From: Acidimicrobiia bacterium
Lineage (GTDB): Bacteria > Actinomycetota > Acidimicrobiia > IMCC26256 > JAOSJM01
Length of the DNA stretch: 64,000 bases
Assembly (NCBI GenBank): GCA_027494165.1
Contig: JAOSJM010000001.1
Location: 372,001-436,000, forward strand
Direction of reading: 5' to 3'
The notes under the pieces were generated by a model. The model did not search any database and was not told where the DNA came from. It saw nothing but the letters and a program-made list of their open reading frames with translations. Shown piece after piece: positions 17,144-26,800 of the stretch; the stretch's first letter is position 1; each line of letters begins with the position of its first letter. The translations under genes and the position numbers were made by a program.

Positions 17144-17987
17144 TGCTGCGGCTGGCCAAGCTCCACGGGACGGGCAACGACTTCCTCGTGCTCGACCGGC
17201 TGTCGGAGCCCGGTGACGTCCCCGACGCCGGGACGGCCGTCGCGCTCTGCGACCGGCACCGGGGCGTGGGGGCGGACGGTCTGATCACGCTGCTGCCCGG
17301 CTCCGACGGCGCCGACTGCGCGATGGCGCTGCGCAACGCCGACGGAGGGATCGCCGAGATGAGCGGCAACGGCATCCGCTGCCTCGCCTGGGCCGCCGTG
17401 CGGGCGGGTCTCGGCCGTGACGACCGGCTCGTCGTCGACACCGGAGGCGGGCGGCGGGAGGTCGGGCTGGAGCGCGGACCCGACGGGTCCCTGGTCCGGG
17501 CCACCGTCGACATGGGCCCGGTCGCCTTCGAGCCGTCCGCCATCCCGCTGCACGCCGAGCGCGCGTTCGACCTCGAGGTGCCCGTCGACGGGGTGCGCTA
17601 CCGGGGTGACGCCGCGGGGATGGGGAACCCCCACCTCGTGCTCCTCGTCGACGACCCGGCCGGGGTGCCCGTGGCCGAGCACGGGCCCCGGATCGAGCGC
17701 GACGGGCGCTTCCCCCGGCGGGCCAACGTCGAGTTCGTGGCGCCGGCGGGGCCCGATGCCCTCACCATGCGGGTGTGGGAGCGTGGTGTGGGCGAGACGC
17801 TGTCGTGCGGCACGGGGGCCTGTGCCGCCGCCGCGGTCGCCCACCGCCGGGGCCTGGTGGGGAGCGGGTCCGGGTGCGGGTCCCCGGGGGGGAGCTGCTC
17901 GTCGAGGTCGGCGACACGATCCGCCTGGGAGGCCCTGTGGTCCACGTCTTCGACGTCACCGTCGATCTCGACCGGGGCAGGCCGTGA
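17140..17987 (+). CDS. dapF: Diaminopimelate epimerase (one frameshift)
   Basis: Converts LL-DAP to meso-DAP for lysine and peptidoglycan. The two catalytic cysteines are present: Cys in EMSGNGIRCLA and Cys in LSCGTGACAAA. The start KLHGTGNDFLVLD is typical. A G-run at 17866-17868 lacks one G; restoring it leads to VRVRVPGGELLVEVGD and a normal end at 17987, for about 282 aa. It overlaps miaA (upstream) and hflX (downstream) by 4 bases each, giving a tightly coupled miaB-miaA-dapF-hflX unit. Confidence 0.92.
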
Positions 17988-19324
17988 GCCGGCGCCACCA
18001 GGAGCGCCAGCGACGCCGGCTCACCGCCACCGAGGTCGATCTCGGTGTCGTCCGCCAGCAGGCGCTGCTGGTCGGGACGGCGTTCGGTGACCGCGGTGTC
18101 GACGCCGCCGAGGCCTCGCTCGACGAGCTGGCCCTGCTCACCGACACCGCCGGGGCCGACCCGGTGGACCGGGTCCTCCAGCGCCGGGACCGTCCGGACC
18201 CGGCCACCTACGTGGGCAAGGGCAAGGTGGCCGAGCTGCGCGACCTGGCCGAGGCGCTCGACGTCGACGTGGTGGTCTTCGACGACGAGCTGACCCCGGC
18301 GCAGCAGCGCAACCTCGAGCAGGCCCTCGGTCGTGACGTCGTGGACCGGGTGGCCCTGATCCTCGACATCTTCGCCCAGCACGCCACGAGCCAGGAGGGC
18401 ATGGTCCAGGTGGAGCTGGCCCAGCTCCGGTACCGGCTCCCGCGCCTGCGGGGTCGGGGGAAGCAGCTCAGCCAGCAGGCCGGGGGCATCGGCACCCGCG
18501 GTCCCGGCGAGACGCAGCTCGAGGTCGACCGGCGCCGGATCTTGCGCCGGGTCACCAAGCTCGAGGCCGACCTCGACCGCCTGGCCCGGACCCGGGCCAC
18601 CCAGCGCAAGGCCCGGAGCCGCCGCGACCTGCCCACCGTGGCCCTGGTCGGGTACACGAACGCCGGGAAGTCCACCCTCCTGAACCGGCTCACCGAGGCC
18701 GACGTCCTCGTGGAGGACCGGCTCTTCTCCACCCTCGACCCGACGACCCGCCGCCTGCGGATGCCGGGCGGCGAGGTGGTGCTCGTCTCCGACACGGTCG
18801 GGTTCGTGCGGCGGCTGCCCCACCAGCTCGTCGAGGCGTTCCGCTCCACCCTGGAGGAGGTGACCGGGACCGACCTGCTCGTGCACGTGGTCGACGCGGC
18901 GGCCCCCGAGCCCGCGGAGCAGGTCCGGGCCGTCCGCTCCGTGCTCGCCGAGATCGGGGGCGACACGCTCCCCGAGCTCCTCGTGGTGAACAAGGTCGAC
19001 GTGGCCGGTCCCGACCGGGTCCGGGAGCTCCTCGCCGCCCATCCGGGTGCGGTCCCGGTGTCGGCCCGGACCGGGGAAGGGGTCGAGAAGCTGCTGGCGG
19101 TCCTCGGAGAACGCCTTCGCTCCCTCGACCGGGTGGTGGAGCTCGTCGTCCCCTACGAGCGGGGAGACGTCCTCGCCGCCCTCCACCGCGAGGGCGAGGT
19201 GCTCGTCGAGGTGCACGACGAGCGAGCGGTGCGGGTCCGGGCCCGGATCCCCGAGCCGGCGCTGCACCGCTTCGCGGAGCTCGTCGTCACGCCCGGCGAG
19301 GGCTCGACGGACGACATCCCCTGA
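17984..19324 (+). CDS. hflX: GTPase HflX (ribosome-associated)
   Basis: Translational GTPase that splits stalled ribosomes. The HflX N-domain includes DPATYVGKGKVAEL, DELTPAQQRNLE and the conserved RYRLPRLRGRG with GGIGTRGPGETQLE. The G domain has G1 GYTNAGKST, G3 DTVGF and G4 NKVD. The GTG start at 17984 (VSRRHQERQRR) overlaps the dapF stop; earlier in-frame codons fall within dapF. Product about 446 aa. It converges with the substrate-binding protein gene, 36 bases apart. Confidence 0.93.
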   Translation: MSRRHQERQRRRLTATEVDLGVVRQQALLVGTAFGDRGVDAAEASLDELALLTDTAGADPVDRVLQRRDRPDPATYVGKGKVAELRDLAEALDVDVVVFDDELTPAQQRNLEQALGRDVVDRVALILDIFAQHATSQEGMVQVELAQLRYRLPRLRGRGKQLSQQAGGIGTRGPGETQLEVDRRRILRRVTKLEADLDRLARTRATQRKARSRRDLPTVALVGYTNAGKSTLLNRLTEADVLVEDRLFSTLDPTTRRLRMPGGEVVLVSDTVGFVRRLPHQLVEAFRSTLEEVTGTDLLVHVVDAAAPEPAEQVRAVRSVLAEIGGDTLPELLVVNKVDVAGPDRVRELLAAHPGAVPVSARTGEGVEKLLAVLGERLRSLDRVVELVVPYERGDVLAALHREGEVLVEVHDERAVRVRARIPEPALHRFAELVVTPGEGSTDDIP

Positions 19325-19360
19325 CGACCGCCGAGCCCTCTGCGCCGCGTCGGGCCCGGC

Positions 19361-21012
19361 TCAGGACTCCTTCCAGATCTGGTGGAGGGAGTAGGTGGCA
19401 CCGAGGGTCGCGGCGCCCTCGCCGCCGTCGGGGAAGTCCCACGTGATGACGTCGTGGACGTCCTCCCGCCAGGCGACCCCGTAGACGCCGTGGGCGAGCC
19501 AGACGTGGGGGACGACCTCGTTGATCACCTCGGCGACGATCTGGTACCGGGCCTTGCGCTCCTCGAAGTCGTCGGTGGCCTGGGCGGCCCGCAGGGCGGC
19601 GTCGACCCGCTCGTCGCGCAGGCGGGAGAAGTTGAGGGCGAGACCCTCGGTGTTCTCCGAGAGCCACCAGACCGAGTCGACGTCGGGGTCGGGGTTGCCG
19701 TACTGGCCCCACAGGTTGACCTCGTAGTCCCCGAGCAACGTGTCGAGGATGATCTGGGAGCCCTCGGTGGTCTTGATGTCGACGTCGATGCCGGCCTGCT
19801 TCCACTGGTCCTGGACCAGCTCGAGGACCTGGCGGCTGTAGGGGTCGGTCCCCGTGCCGAGGGTGACCTTCAGCTGCTGGCCGGTCTCGGCCTCCCACTC
19901 GTCGACGAGCGCCCTGGCCCGGTCGAGGTCGTAGGGGAGGGGCTCGGTGTCGGGGTGCCACTTCGAGTCGGCCGGCCAGGGGCTGTTGGCGAGCTCGGCG
20001 ATGCCCTCGCCGAAGGTGGCCAGGTAGGTCTCGCGGTCCGTGGCGTGGGCGAGGGCCTGGCGGACCCGCAGGTCGTCGAAGGGTGGCTTCTCGGTGTTGA
20101 TGATGAGGAAGGACGTGTCGACGGCGAGGTCGTTCCGGTAGAACTCGATCCCCGGCGTGTCCTCGAGGGTGAGCGCGTCCATGGCCCGGCCGGTGGCCGC
20201 GACGTCGGTCTCCCCTGCGATGAGGGCCTGGATGCGGGTCTGGGTCTCGGGGATGATCCGGAAGGTGATGGAGTCGAGGTAGGGGTAGCCGTCGCGCCAG
20301 TAGTCCTCGTTGCGGACGAAGGTGGTCTGGTTGTCGAGGGTGCGGCTCTGGAGCTTGAAGGGTCCGGTGCCGATGGGGTTCTGGTCGCTGTCGGGGTCGT
20401 TGAGCATGGAGGGGGCGGCGATGAAGCCGAGCTGGCAGCCGGTGGGCCGTCCGGTGAAGACGGCGGGGAGGGCGGAGCGGGGGGCGCTGAGGTGGAGGTT
20501 CAGGGTGAGGTCGTCGACGACCTCGATGGTCTCGAGCTCGCGCAGTTGGGGGCGGTGAGGGCCGAGGTGGCGCCGAGCTCGAGGTTGAGCTTGACGGCTT
20601 CGGCGTCGAGGGGGGTGCCGTCGTGGAAGGTGATGCCGGGGCGCAGGGTGAGGGTCCAGAGGGTGAAGTCCTCGTTGGGGACCATGGACTCGGCGAGGTA
20701 GGGCCGGGGGTCGCCGTTGGCGTCGTAGGCCATGAGGGGGTCGAAGACCGCCGAGGCCATCTGGAGGCCGGGCGCGGCGAAGCGGTTCTTGGTCGGGTTC
20801 AGACCGTCGGTCTCGCTGCCCAGGGCGATGACGATGCTCCCGCCGGCCTGGGGCGGCCCGGCCGCCGCGGTGGTGGTGGACCCGCCGTCCCCGCCGCCTC
20901 CCGTCCCGTCGTCGCCGTCGTCGTCGCCACCGCCCCCGCAGGCGGCCACGAGCGCCAGCCCGGCCACGATCGCGACGAGCTTCCAGGCACTCCGCATCCG
21001 GTTCGGGTCCAC
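19361..21012 (-). CDS. Peptide-type ABC substrate-binding lipoprotein 1 (one frameshift)
   Basis: Family 5 solute-binding protein (oligopeptide/dipeptide/nickel type), about 550 aa corrected. GTG 21012 is chosen for its GAGGAGAAG Shine-Dalgarno; an ATG lies five codons on. The lipobox is LVAAC, followed by a Gly/Asp and Thr-rich linker, then GGSIVIALGSETDGLNP and the family segment GPFKLQSRTLDNQTTF. A G-run at 20548-20552 has five G where the paralog has six, breaking the frame after SALTAP. No permease or ATPase genes are near, so it must work with a transporter encoded elsewhere or act as a sensor. It probably follows its paralog in one transcript. Confidence 0.85.
20247..20924. repeat. Near-identical segment shared by the two SBP genes (copy 1)
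   Basis: This 678-bp stretch matches 21939-22618 with, by eye, one substitution (near 20690) and two single-G length differences, which are the very indels that break each frame. Flanking parts of the two genes are clearly diverged, so recent gene conversion is the likely cause. Confidence 0.85.
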
Positions 21013-21058
21013 CGTGTTCTTCTCCTCGTCGGGACGGGTTCGGTCGTGTGCGGCTCGC

Positions 21059-22700
21059 TCACCCACGCCAGATCTGGTGGAGCGAGAGGGTGGCCCCCAG
21101 GGACGGCGCACCGGTGCCCCCGCCGGGGAGGTCCCAGGTGACGGCGTCGTGGACGTCCTCCCGCCAGGCCACCGTGTAGACGACGGGGTTGAGCCAGATG
21201 TAGGGGATGAGCTCGTTCATGCGCTCGGCGACGATCTGGTACCGGGCCTTGCGCTCCTCGAAGTCGTCGGTGGTCTGGGCGGCCCGCAGGGCGGTGTCGA
21301 CCTGCTCGTCGCGCAGGCGGGCGAAGTTGAGGGCGAGGCCCTCGGTGTTCTCCGAGAGCCACCAGACCGAGTCGACGTCGGGGTCGGGGTTGCCGTACTG
21401 GCCCCAGAGGTTCACGTCGTAGTCGCCGGTCAGGGCGTCGAGGATGATCTGGGTGCCCTCGGTGGTCTCGATGTCGGCGTCGATGCCGGCCTGCTTCCAC
21501 TGGTCCTGGACCAGCTCGAGGACCTGGCGGTTGTACGGGTCGGGGTTCGTCGCCAGGGTGACCTTCAGCTCCTGGCCGGTCTCGGCCTCCCACTCGTCGA
21601 CGAGCGCCCTGGCCCGGTCGAGGTCGTAGGGGAGGGGCTCGGTGTCGGGGTGCCACTTCGAGTCGGCCGGCCAGGGGCTGTTGGCGAGCTCGGCGATGCC
21701 CTCGCCGAAGGTGGCCAGGAAGGCCTCGCGGTCCGTGGCGTGGGCGAGGGCCTGGCGGACCCGCAGGTCGTCGAGCGGCGGCTTGGCCGTGTTGACGAGC
21801 AGGAACGCCGTGTCGCTGCTCTGGTCCCCGAAGGTCTCGACTCCGGGCGTGTCCCGGAGGGTCGCGGCGTCGCTGATGCGGCTCGTGGTGACCAGGTCCG
21901 CCTCGCCGGAGACGAGGGCCTGGATGCGGGTCTGGGAGTCGGGGATGATCCGGAAGGTGATGGAGTCGAGGTAGGGGTAGCCGTCGCGCCAGTAGTCCTC
22001 GTTGCGGACGAAGGTGGTCTGGTTGTCGAGGGTGCGGCTCTGGAGCTTGAAGGGTCCGGTGCCGATGGGGTTCTGGTCGCTGTCGGGGTCGTTGAGCATG
22101 GAGGGGGCGGCGATGAAGCCGAGCTGGCAGCCGGTGGGCCGTCCGGTGAAGACGGCGGGGGAGGGCGGAGCGGGGGGCGCTGAGGTGGAGGTTCAGGGTG
22201 AGGTCGTCGACGACCTCGATGGTCTCGAGCTCGCGCAGTTGGGGGGCGGTGAGGGCCGAGGTGGCGCCGAGCTCGAGGTTGAGCTTGACGGCTTCGGCGT
22301 CGAGGGGGGTGCCGTCGTGGAAGGTGATGCCGGGGCGCAGGGTGAGGGTCCAGAGGGTGAAGTCCTCGTTGGGGACCATGGACTCGGCCAGGTAGGGCCG
22401 GGGGTCGCCGTTGGCGTCGTAGGCCATGAGGGGGTCGAAGACCGCCGAGGCCATCTGGAGGCCGGGCGCGGCGAAGCGGTTCTTGGTCGGGTTCAGACCG
22501 TCGGTCTCGCTGCCCAGGGCGATGACGATGCTCCCGCCGGCCTGGGGCGGCCCGGCCGCCGCGGTGGTGGTGGACCCGCCGTCCCCGCCGCCTCCCGTCC
22601 CGTCGTCGCCGTCGTCGTGGCCACCCCCGCACGCGGTCAGGACGAGCGAGGCGACGAGCACCCCGACGAGCCCGACCACGCGCCGACCCCGATGCGCCAC
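21059..22700 (-). CDS. Peptide-type ABC substrate-binding lipoprotein 2 (one frameshift)
   Basis: Paralog of the gene at 19361, about 546 aa corrected. GTG 22700 follows GGGGAGGGAAG. The lipobox is LVLTAC. The frame breaks at a G-run (22157-22161) with five G where the paralog has four, so each copy is broken at a place where the other is intact. Between the two proteins, residues from GGSIVIALG to ITFRIIP are almost identical. The next ~60 residues diverge (DSQTRIQALVSGEADLVTT versus ETQTRIQALIAGETDVAAT), and then identity rises again. The divergent part probably shapes ligand choice. It is divergent from the amidohydrolase. Confidence 0.85.
21939..22618. repeat. Near-identical segment shared by the two SBP genes (copy 2)
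   Basis: Partner of 20247-20924, in direct orientation, with a start-to-start distance of about 1.69 kb. Confidence 0.85.
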
Positions 22701-22845
22701 GGCTTCCCTCCCCGGTCGCCGTCTCCGCAATCGCTCGCGAGCGTAACCGGGAAATCTTCCGATCGCACGTGGCGGCGTGGGGTGGCCACCCTCCGTCCGA
22801 CCCCGGATCCCGCGTGGTCCGGGTCCCGGGGGTCAGAATCGACCC

Positions 22846-24440
22846 GTGCCCCAGGCGCGCCCCGTCGCGTTCACCGGTGGCCGGATCCTCACCATGGACC
22901 CGGCGCTCCCCGACCCCGACGTCGTCGTGGTCGCCGGGGACCGGATCGTCGCGGTCGGCGCACGGGACCGGATGCAGGCCCATCCCGGCGCGACGCTCGT
23001 CGACCTCGGGGGCGGACCCTCGTCCCCGGGCTGGTCGACGCCCACCACCACCTCTGCCTGGCCGCCCTCCACCCCCGCTGGGCCGACTGCTCGTCGGTGG
23101 GGAGCGTCGAGGAGCTGGCCGAGGTCCTCCGGGAGCAGGCCCTCCGGGAGTCCGACGCCCCGTGGGTGAGGGGCCACTCCTGGGACGATCTCGGCGGGCT
23201 GCCCCTGGCGCGCCGGGATCTCGACGAGGTCGGCCTCGAGCGTCCCGTCGTCGTCGCCGGGGTCACCCTGCACCAGGGTGTCGTGAGCTCCCGCGGGCTG
23301 GACGTCCTCGGGATCGGGCGCTCGACGCCCGACCCGCCCGGTGGGGAGATCCGGCGCGGCCCCGACGGCGCGCCCACCGGAGTGCTGCTCGAGCGCGCCT
23401 GGAGCCTCGCCCACGGCCGTTCGCTCGAGGGCTACGACGATCCCGAGCGGTGGGACGCGCTCGTCGCCACCCGGGCCCGCCGGCTCCTCGCGGCCGGCAT
23501 CACCTGTGTGCACGATCCCGCCGTCGCCCCCGCCGCGGAGGCGATGTACGGACGGCTCCGCTCGCGAGGAGAGCTGCCCCTCTCGGTGCTCGCCATGCCC
23601 CACCCGGGTGCCTTCCTGACCCACGAGCTCGGGGACCGCCTCGATGGCCCGTGCACCGGCGAGGGGGACGAGATGCTGCGGGTGGGGGCGGTCAAGCTCT
23701 TCGCGGACGGTGGGGTGGCCCCCGCGGTCGACGTGCACCTGGCCGGTGAGCGCCTCGCCTTCGGGACCCTGCACGGCGACATGGCTCCGGCGCTGGTGGA
23801 GGCGGTGCGGCGCGGCTTCCGCGTGGGCGTGCACGCCATGGGGAACGCCGGTGTCCGGGCCGCCCTCGAGGCGTTCCGTGACGCCGCCCGGGCCCGTCCC
23901 GACGACGATCACCGCTTCCGGATCGAGCACGCCGGCATGGCCTCGCGGGCCCAGGTGGCGGCGATGGCCGCCCTCGGTGTGGTGGCCGTCGTGCAGCCCG
24001 GGTTCGTCGACCACGTGGGCGAGACCGCGGCCGGCTTCGAGCCCGACGACGCGACCTGGTTGCCCTTCGCCGACCTCGCGACCGGCGGGGTGACCCTGGC
24101 CGGATCGTCCGACGAGCCCTGCGCGCCCTGGGACCCCCTGGGCAACGCCGCACGGGGGGTGACCCGCCGCACGCGCACGGGCCGGACCTTCGGGCCCGAC
24201 CAGGGACTTCCGTACGAGGCCTGGCTGTCGGCCTACACGGCGGGGGCCGCGTACGCCGGTGGCCAGGAGGACGAGCGGGGCTCCCTGACGCCCGCCAAGC
24301 GCGCCGACCTCGTCGTCCTCGAGGGCCCGCTCGACGCGGACCACCCGCCTGTCGTGGCCCAGACCTGGTTCGGTGGCGAGCTCGTGCACACCGCAGCCCG
24401 CGCGACGGGCGGCGCCCCCGGGCTCACTGGAGGATCTTGA
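22846..24440 (+). CDS. Amidohydrolase family protein, YtcJ-like (one frameshift)
   Basis: Metal-dependent hydrolase of the amidohydrolase-3 (YtcJ) group, about 531 aa corrected. The N-terminal part FTGGRILTMDP and the metal motif GLVDAHHHL are joined once a missing C at about 23013 is restored (DLGGRTLVPG). Further landmarks are AVKLFADGGV, the histidine in GVHAMGN, RIEHAGMAS, and the late metal aspartate in LAGSSDEPCAPWDPL. Substrate unknown; this group includes N-substituted formamide deformylases and exoenzymes. GTG 22846 is the start next to the conserved domain. The 3' end overlaps the oxidoreductase remnant on the other strand by 17 bases. Confidence 0.82.
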
Positions 24441-24693
24441 GGGCGAGTCGGGACAGCGGGGACTCCACCCGGCCCCCGAGTCGTCCATCTCCTGGAGCAC
24501 CCGCTGGGAGGTGTCGAGCATCCATCGCCGGAGGGGTCCGGGCGGCAGCGGCTCGGGACGGTGGGTCACGAACGGGAGGTCGCTGAGATCGGTGCGCTGG
24601 TTCAGGAGCAGGTCGCGGCTGATCCTCGCGGCGAGGTGGGACGGTCCGACCCCGTGCCCCGCGTGGTCCCACTGGTCGTCGGTGATCGGTCCG
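24424..24693 (-). pseudogene. Remnant of a FAD-dependent (DAO-type) oxidoreductase C-terminus
   Basis: About 90 codons resemble the C-terminal end of DAO-family oxidases: GHGVGPSHLAARI, the usual FAD-site Gly/Ser-rich segment, then LPFVTHRPEPLPPGPLRRW. A C-run (24473-24477 on the plus strand) lacks one base, so the end SPLSRLALKILQ is in another frame. No start codon or N-terminal FAD-binding GxGxxG is present, and dapC begins immediately beyond. I read it as a truncated gene. Family assignment is from motif memory and is moderate. Confidence 0.5.
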
Positions 24694-24781
24694 GCGCGGA
24701 GGCCGCCGGGTCGTCCGGGACGGGTAGGTCGCGGCCCGCCCGTCGGCCGGGCCGGTCGCGGACGACGGGTAGGCTCGCCGC

Positions 24782-25951
24782 ATGTCGGCGAGCACCGCGA
24801 GCACCGAGGGTGGGTTCGTCCCACCGCCCTACCCCCACGACCGGCTCGGCGCGCTCCGGCGCCTCGCCGACGCGCTGCCGGGCGGGGTGGTCGACTGCTC
24901 GGTCGGCACCCCTACCGACCCGATGCCCGAGGTCGCCGTGCGCGCCCTGTGCGACTCGGCGGCCGCGGCCACCGGCTACCCGCCGTCGGTCGGCACCCCG
25001 GGGCTGCGTGAGGCGGCTGCGGCGTGGATCGGCCGCCGCTTCGACCTGACGGTCTCGCCGGACGACGTCATCGCGTGCATCGGCACCAAGGAGCTGGTCG
25101 CGTCGCTGCCGCACCTCCTCCGGCTGCGCGACCCCTCGCGCGACACGGTGCTGTACCCGTCGGTGTCCTACCCGACCTACGCGATGGGGGCCCGGCTCGC
25201 CGACTGCCGGGCGGTGCCCGTGCCGCTCGACGGCGACTGGCAGCTCGACCTGTCACGGGTCTCCGCCGGCGACGCCGAACGGGCCCTGGTCCTGTGGGTC
25301 AACACCCCGGCCAACCCCACGGGGGCGGTCGCCTCGGCCGATCAGCTCGACGCCGTCGTGGCCTGGGCCCGGACCCACGGGGTCGTCGTCGCGAGCGACG
25401 AGTGCTACGCGGAGCTCACCTACGACGGCGCGGGTCGCCCGGCGCCGCCCGTGAGCGCGCTCGGCGCCGGTCCGTCCGGCGTGCTGGCCGTCCACTCCCT
25501 GTCGAAGCGCTCGAACATGGCGGGGCTGCGTGTCGGCTTCGTCGCCGGGGACCCCGACCTGGTCGCCTACCTGGGCGAGGTGCGCAAGCACGCCGGGGCG
25601 ATGGTGGCGGCGCCGGTCCAGGCCGCCGCGGCGGCGGCGCTCGCCGACGACGACCACGTGGAGCGGCAACGTGCCCGCTACGCCGAGCGGCGGGCCGTGG
25701 TGCTCGAGGGGCTCGCCGCCCACGGCCTGGTGCACGACGGCGGGCCGGGCACCTTCTACCTCTGGCTGCGCAGCGAGGACTCGGCCGACGACGGGTGGGA
25801 GATCGCCGCTCGCCTGGCCCACGCCGGGACCCTCGTGGCGCCCGGCGACCTCTACGGCCCCGGGGGCGCCGACCACGTGCGGCTCGCCCTCACCCAACCC
25901 GACGACCGGCTGGGGCTGGCCCTCGAGCGCCTGGCCGCGTCGGGCGACTGA
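24782..25951 (+). CDS. dapC: N-succinyldiaminopimelate aminotransferase DapC
   Basis: PLP-dependent fold-type I aminotransferase of the succinylase lysine/DAP pathway, 389 aa. The PLP lysine is in HSLSKRSNMAGLRVGF. NTPANPTGA and SDECYAELTY supply the Asn and Asp/Tyr cofactor contacts. FVPPPYPHDRLG at the start is typical of the actinobacterial DapC subgroup. ATG 24782. It is followed 21 bases later by dapD, and then dapE, so three consecutive pathway steps are in one operon. Confidence 0.9.
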   Translation: MSASTASTEGGFVPPPYPHDRLGALRRLADALPGGVVDCSVGTPTDPMPEVAVRALCDSAAAATGYPPSVGTPGLREAAAAWIGRRFDLTVSPDDVIACIGTKELVASLPHLLRLRDPSRDTVLYPSVSYPTYAMGARLADCRAVPVPLDGDWQLDLSRVSAGDAERALVLWVNTPANPTGAVASADQLDAVVAWARTHGVVVASDECYAELTYDGAGRPAPPVSALGAGPSGVLAVHSLSKRSNMAGLRVGFVAGDPDLVAYLGEVRKHAGAMVAAPVQAAAAAALADDDHVERQRARYAERRAVVLEGLAAHGLVHDGGPGTFYLWLRSEDSADDGWEIAARLAHAGTLVAPGDLYGPGGADHVRLALTQPDDRLGLALERLAASGD

Positions 25952-25972
25952 GCTTCACCGCAGGAGCCGACG

Positions 25973-26800
25973 ATGGACGACCTGGCTGCCCGGATCACCG
26001 CCCTCTGGAAGGCTCGCGACGACCTCGGGTCGGTCGCCGGCGAGGACGAGGCGCGCGCGCTGGTCCACGAGGCCGTCGGGATGCTCGACCGCGGCGAGGT
26101 CCGGGTGGCCGAGGTCGTCGACGGCGAGGTCCTCGTCCACCAGTGGCTCAAGCAGGCCATCCTCCTGCTCTTCAAGCTGTCCCGGATGGAGACGGTGGAG
26201 CTCGGGCCGTTCGAGTACGCCGACAAGATCCCCCTGAAGGGTCGCTACGCGGAGGCCGGGGTTCGGGTCGTCCCCGGGGCGTCGGCCCGGTGGGGCTCGT
26301 ACCTCGCTCCGGGTGTGGTCCTCATGCCCTCCTACGTCAACATCGGGGCCCGGGTCGGGGCCGACACCATGGTCGACACGTGGGCCACCGTCGGGTCGTG
26401 CGCGCAGATCGGCGAGCGGGTCCACCTCTCGGGCGGCGTCGGGATCGGCGGCGTCCTCGAGCCGCCCCAGGCCGCCCCGGTCGTGATCGGCGACGACACC
26501 ATGATCGGCTCGCGCTGCATCGTCGCCGACGGCGCCCGGGTGGGTGACGGGGTCGTGCTGGGCGCCGGCTGCGTGCTCACCGGTTCGATCCCGGTCATCG
26601 ACGCCGGGACCGGCGAGGAGCTGGGCCGGGGCGTCGTACCGGACTGGTGCGTGGCGGTGTCGGCGATGCGGCCGCGGCGCTTCCCGGGGGGCGAGTTCGG
26701 GATGCCCTGCGTCCTCGTCGTCAAGCGGCTCACCGAGGGCGAGCGGCACTCGAAGGCCGGCATCAACGAGATCCTCCGCGAGCACGGCGTGGCGACGTGA
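25973..26800 (+). CDS. dapD: Tetrahydrodipicolinate N-succinyltransferase DapD
   Basis: Left-handed beta-helix acyltransferase, 275 aa, making N-succinyl-2-amino-6-oxopimelate. Hexapeptide-type repeats run through GVVLMPSYVNIGARVGADTM and GGVGIGGVLEPPQAAPVVIG. It has the longer N-terminal domain of the actinobacterial form. The C-terminus ERHSKAGINEILR is characteristic. A Shine-Dalgarno (GCAGGAG) precedes ATG 25973. It overlaps dapE by four bases (GTGA). Confidence 0.93.
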   Translation: MDDLAARITALWKARDDLGSVAGEDEARALVHEAVGMLDRGEVRVAEVVDGEVLVHQWLKQAILLLFKLSRMETVELGPFEYADKIPLKGRYAEAGVRVVPGASARWGSYLAPGVVLMPSYVNIGARVGADTMVDTWATVGSCAQIGERVHLSGGVGIGGVLEPPQAAPVVIGDDTMIGSRCIVADGARVGDGVVLGAGCVLTGSIPVIDAGTGEELGRGVVPDWCVAVSAMRPRRFPGGEFGMPCVLVVKRLTEGERHSKAGINEILREHGVAT

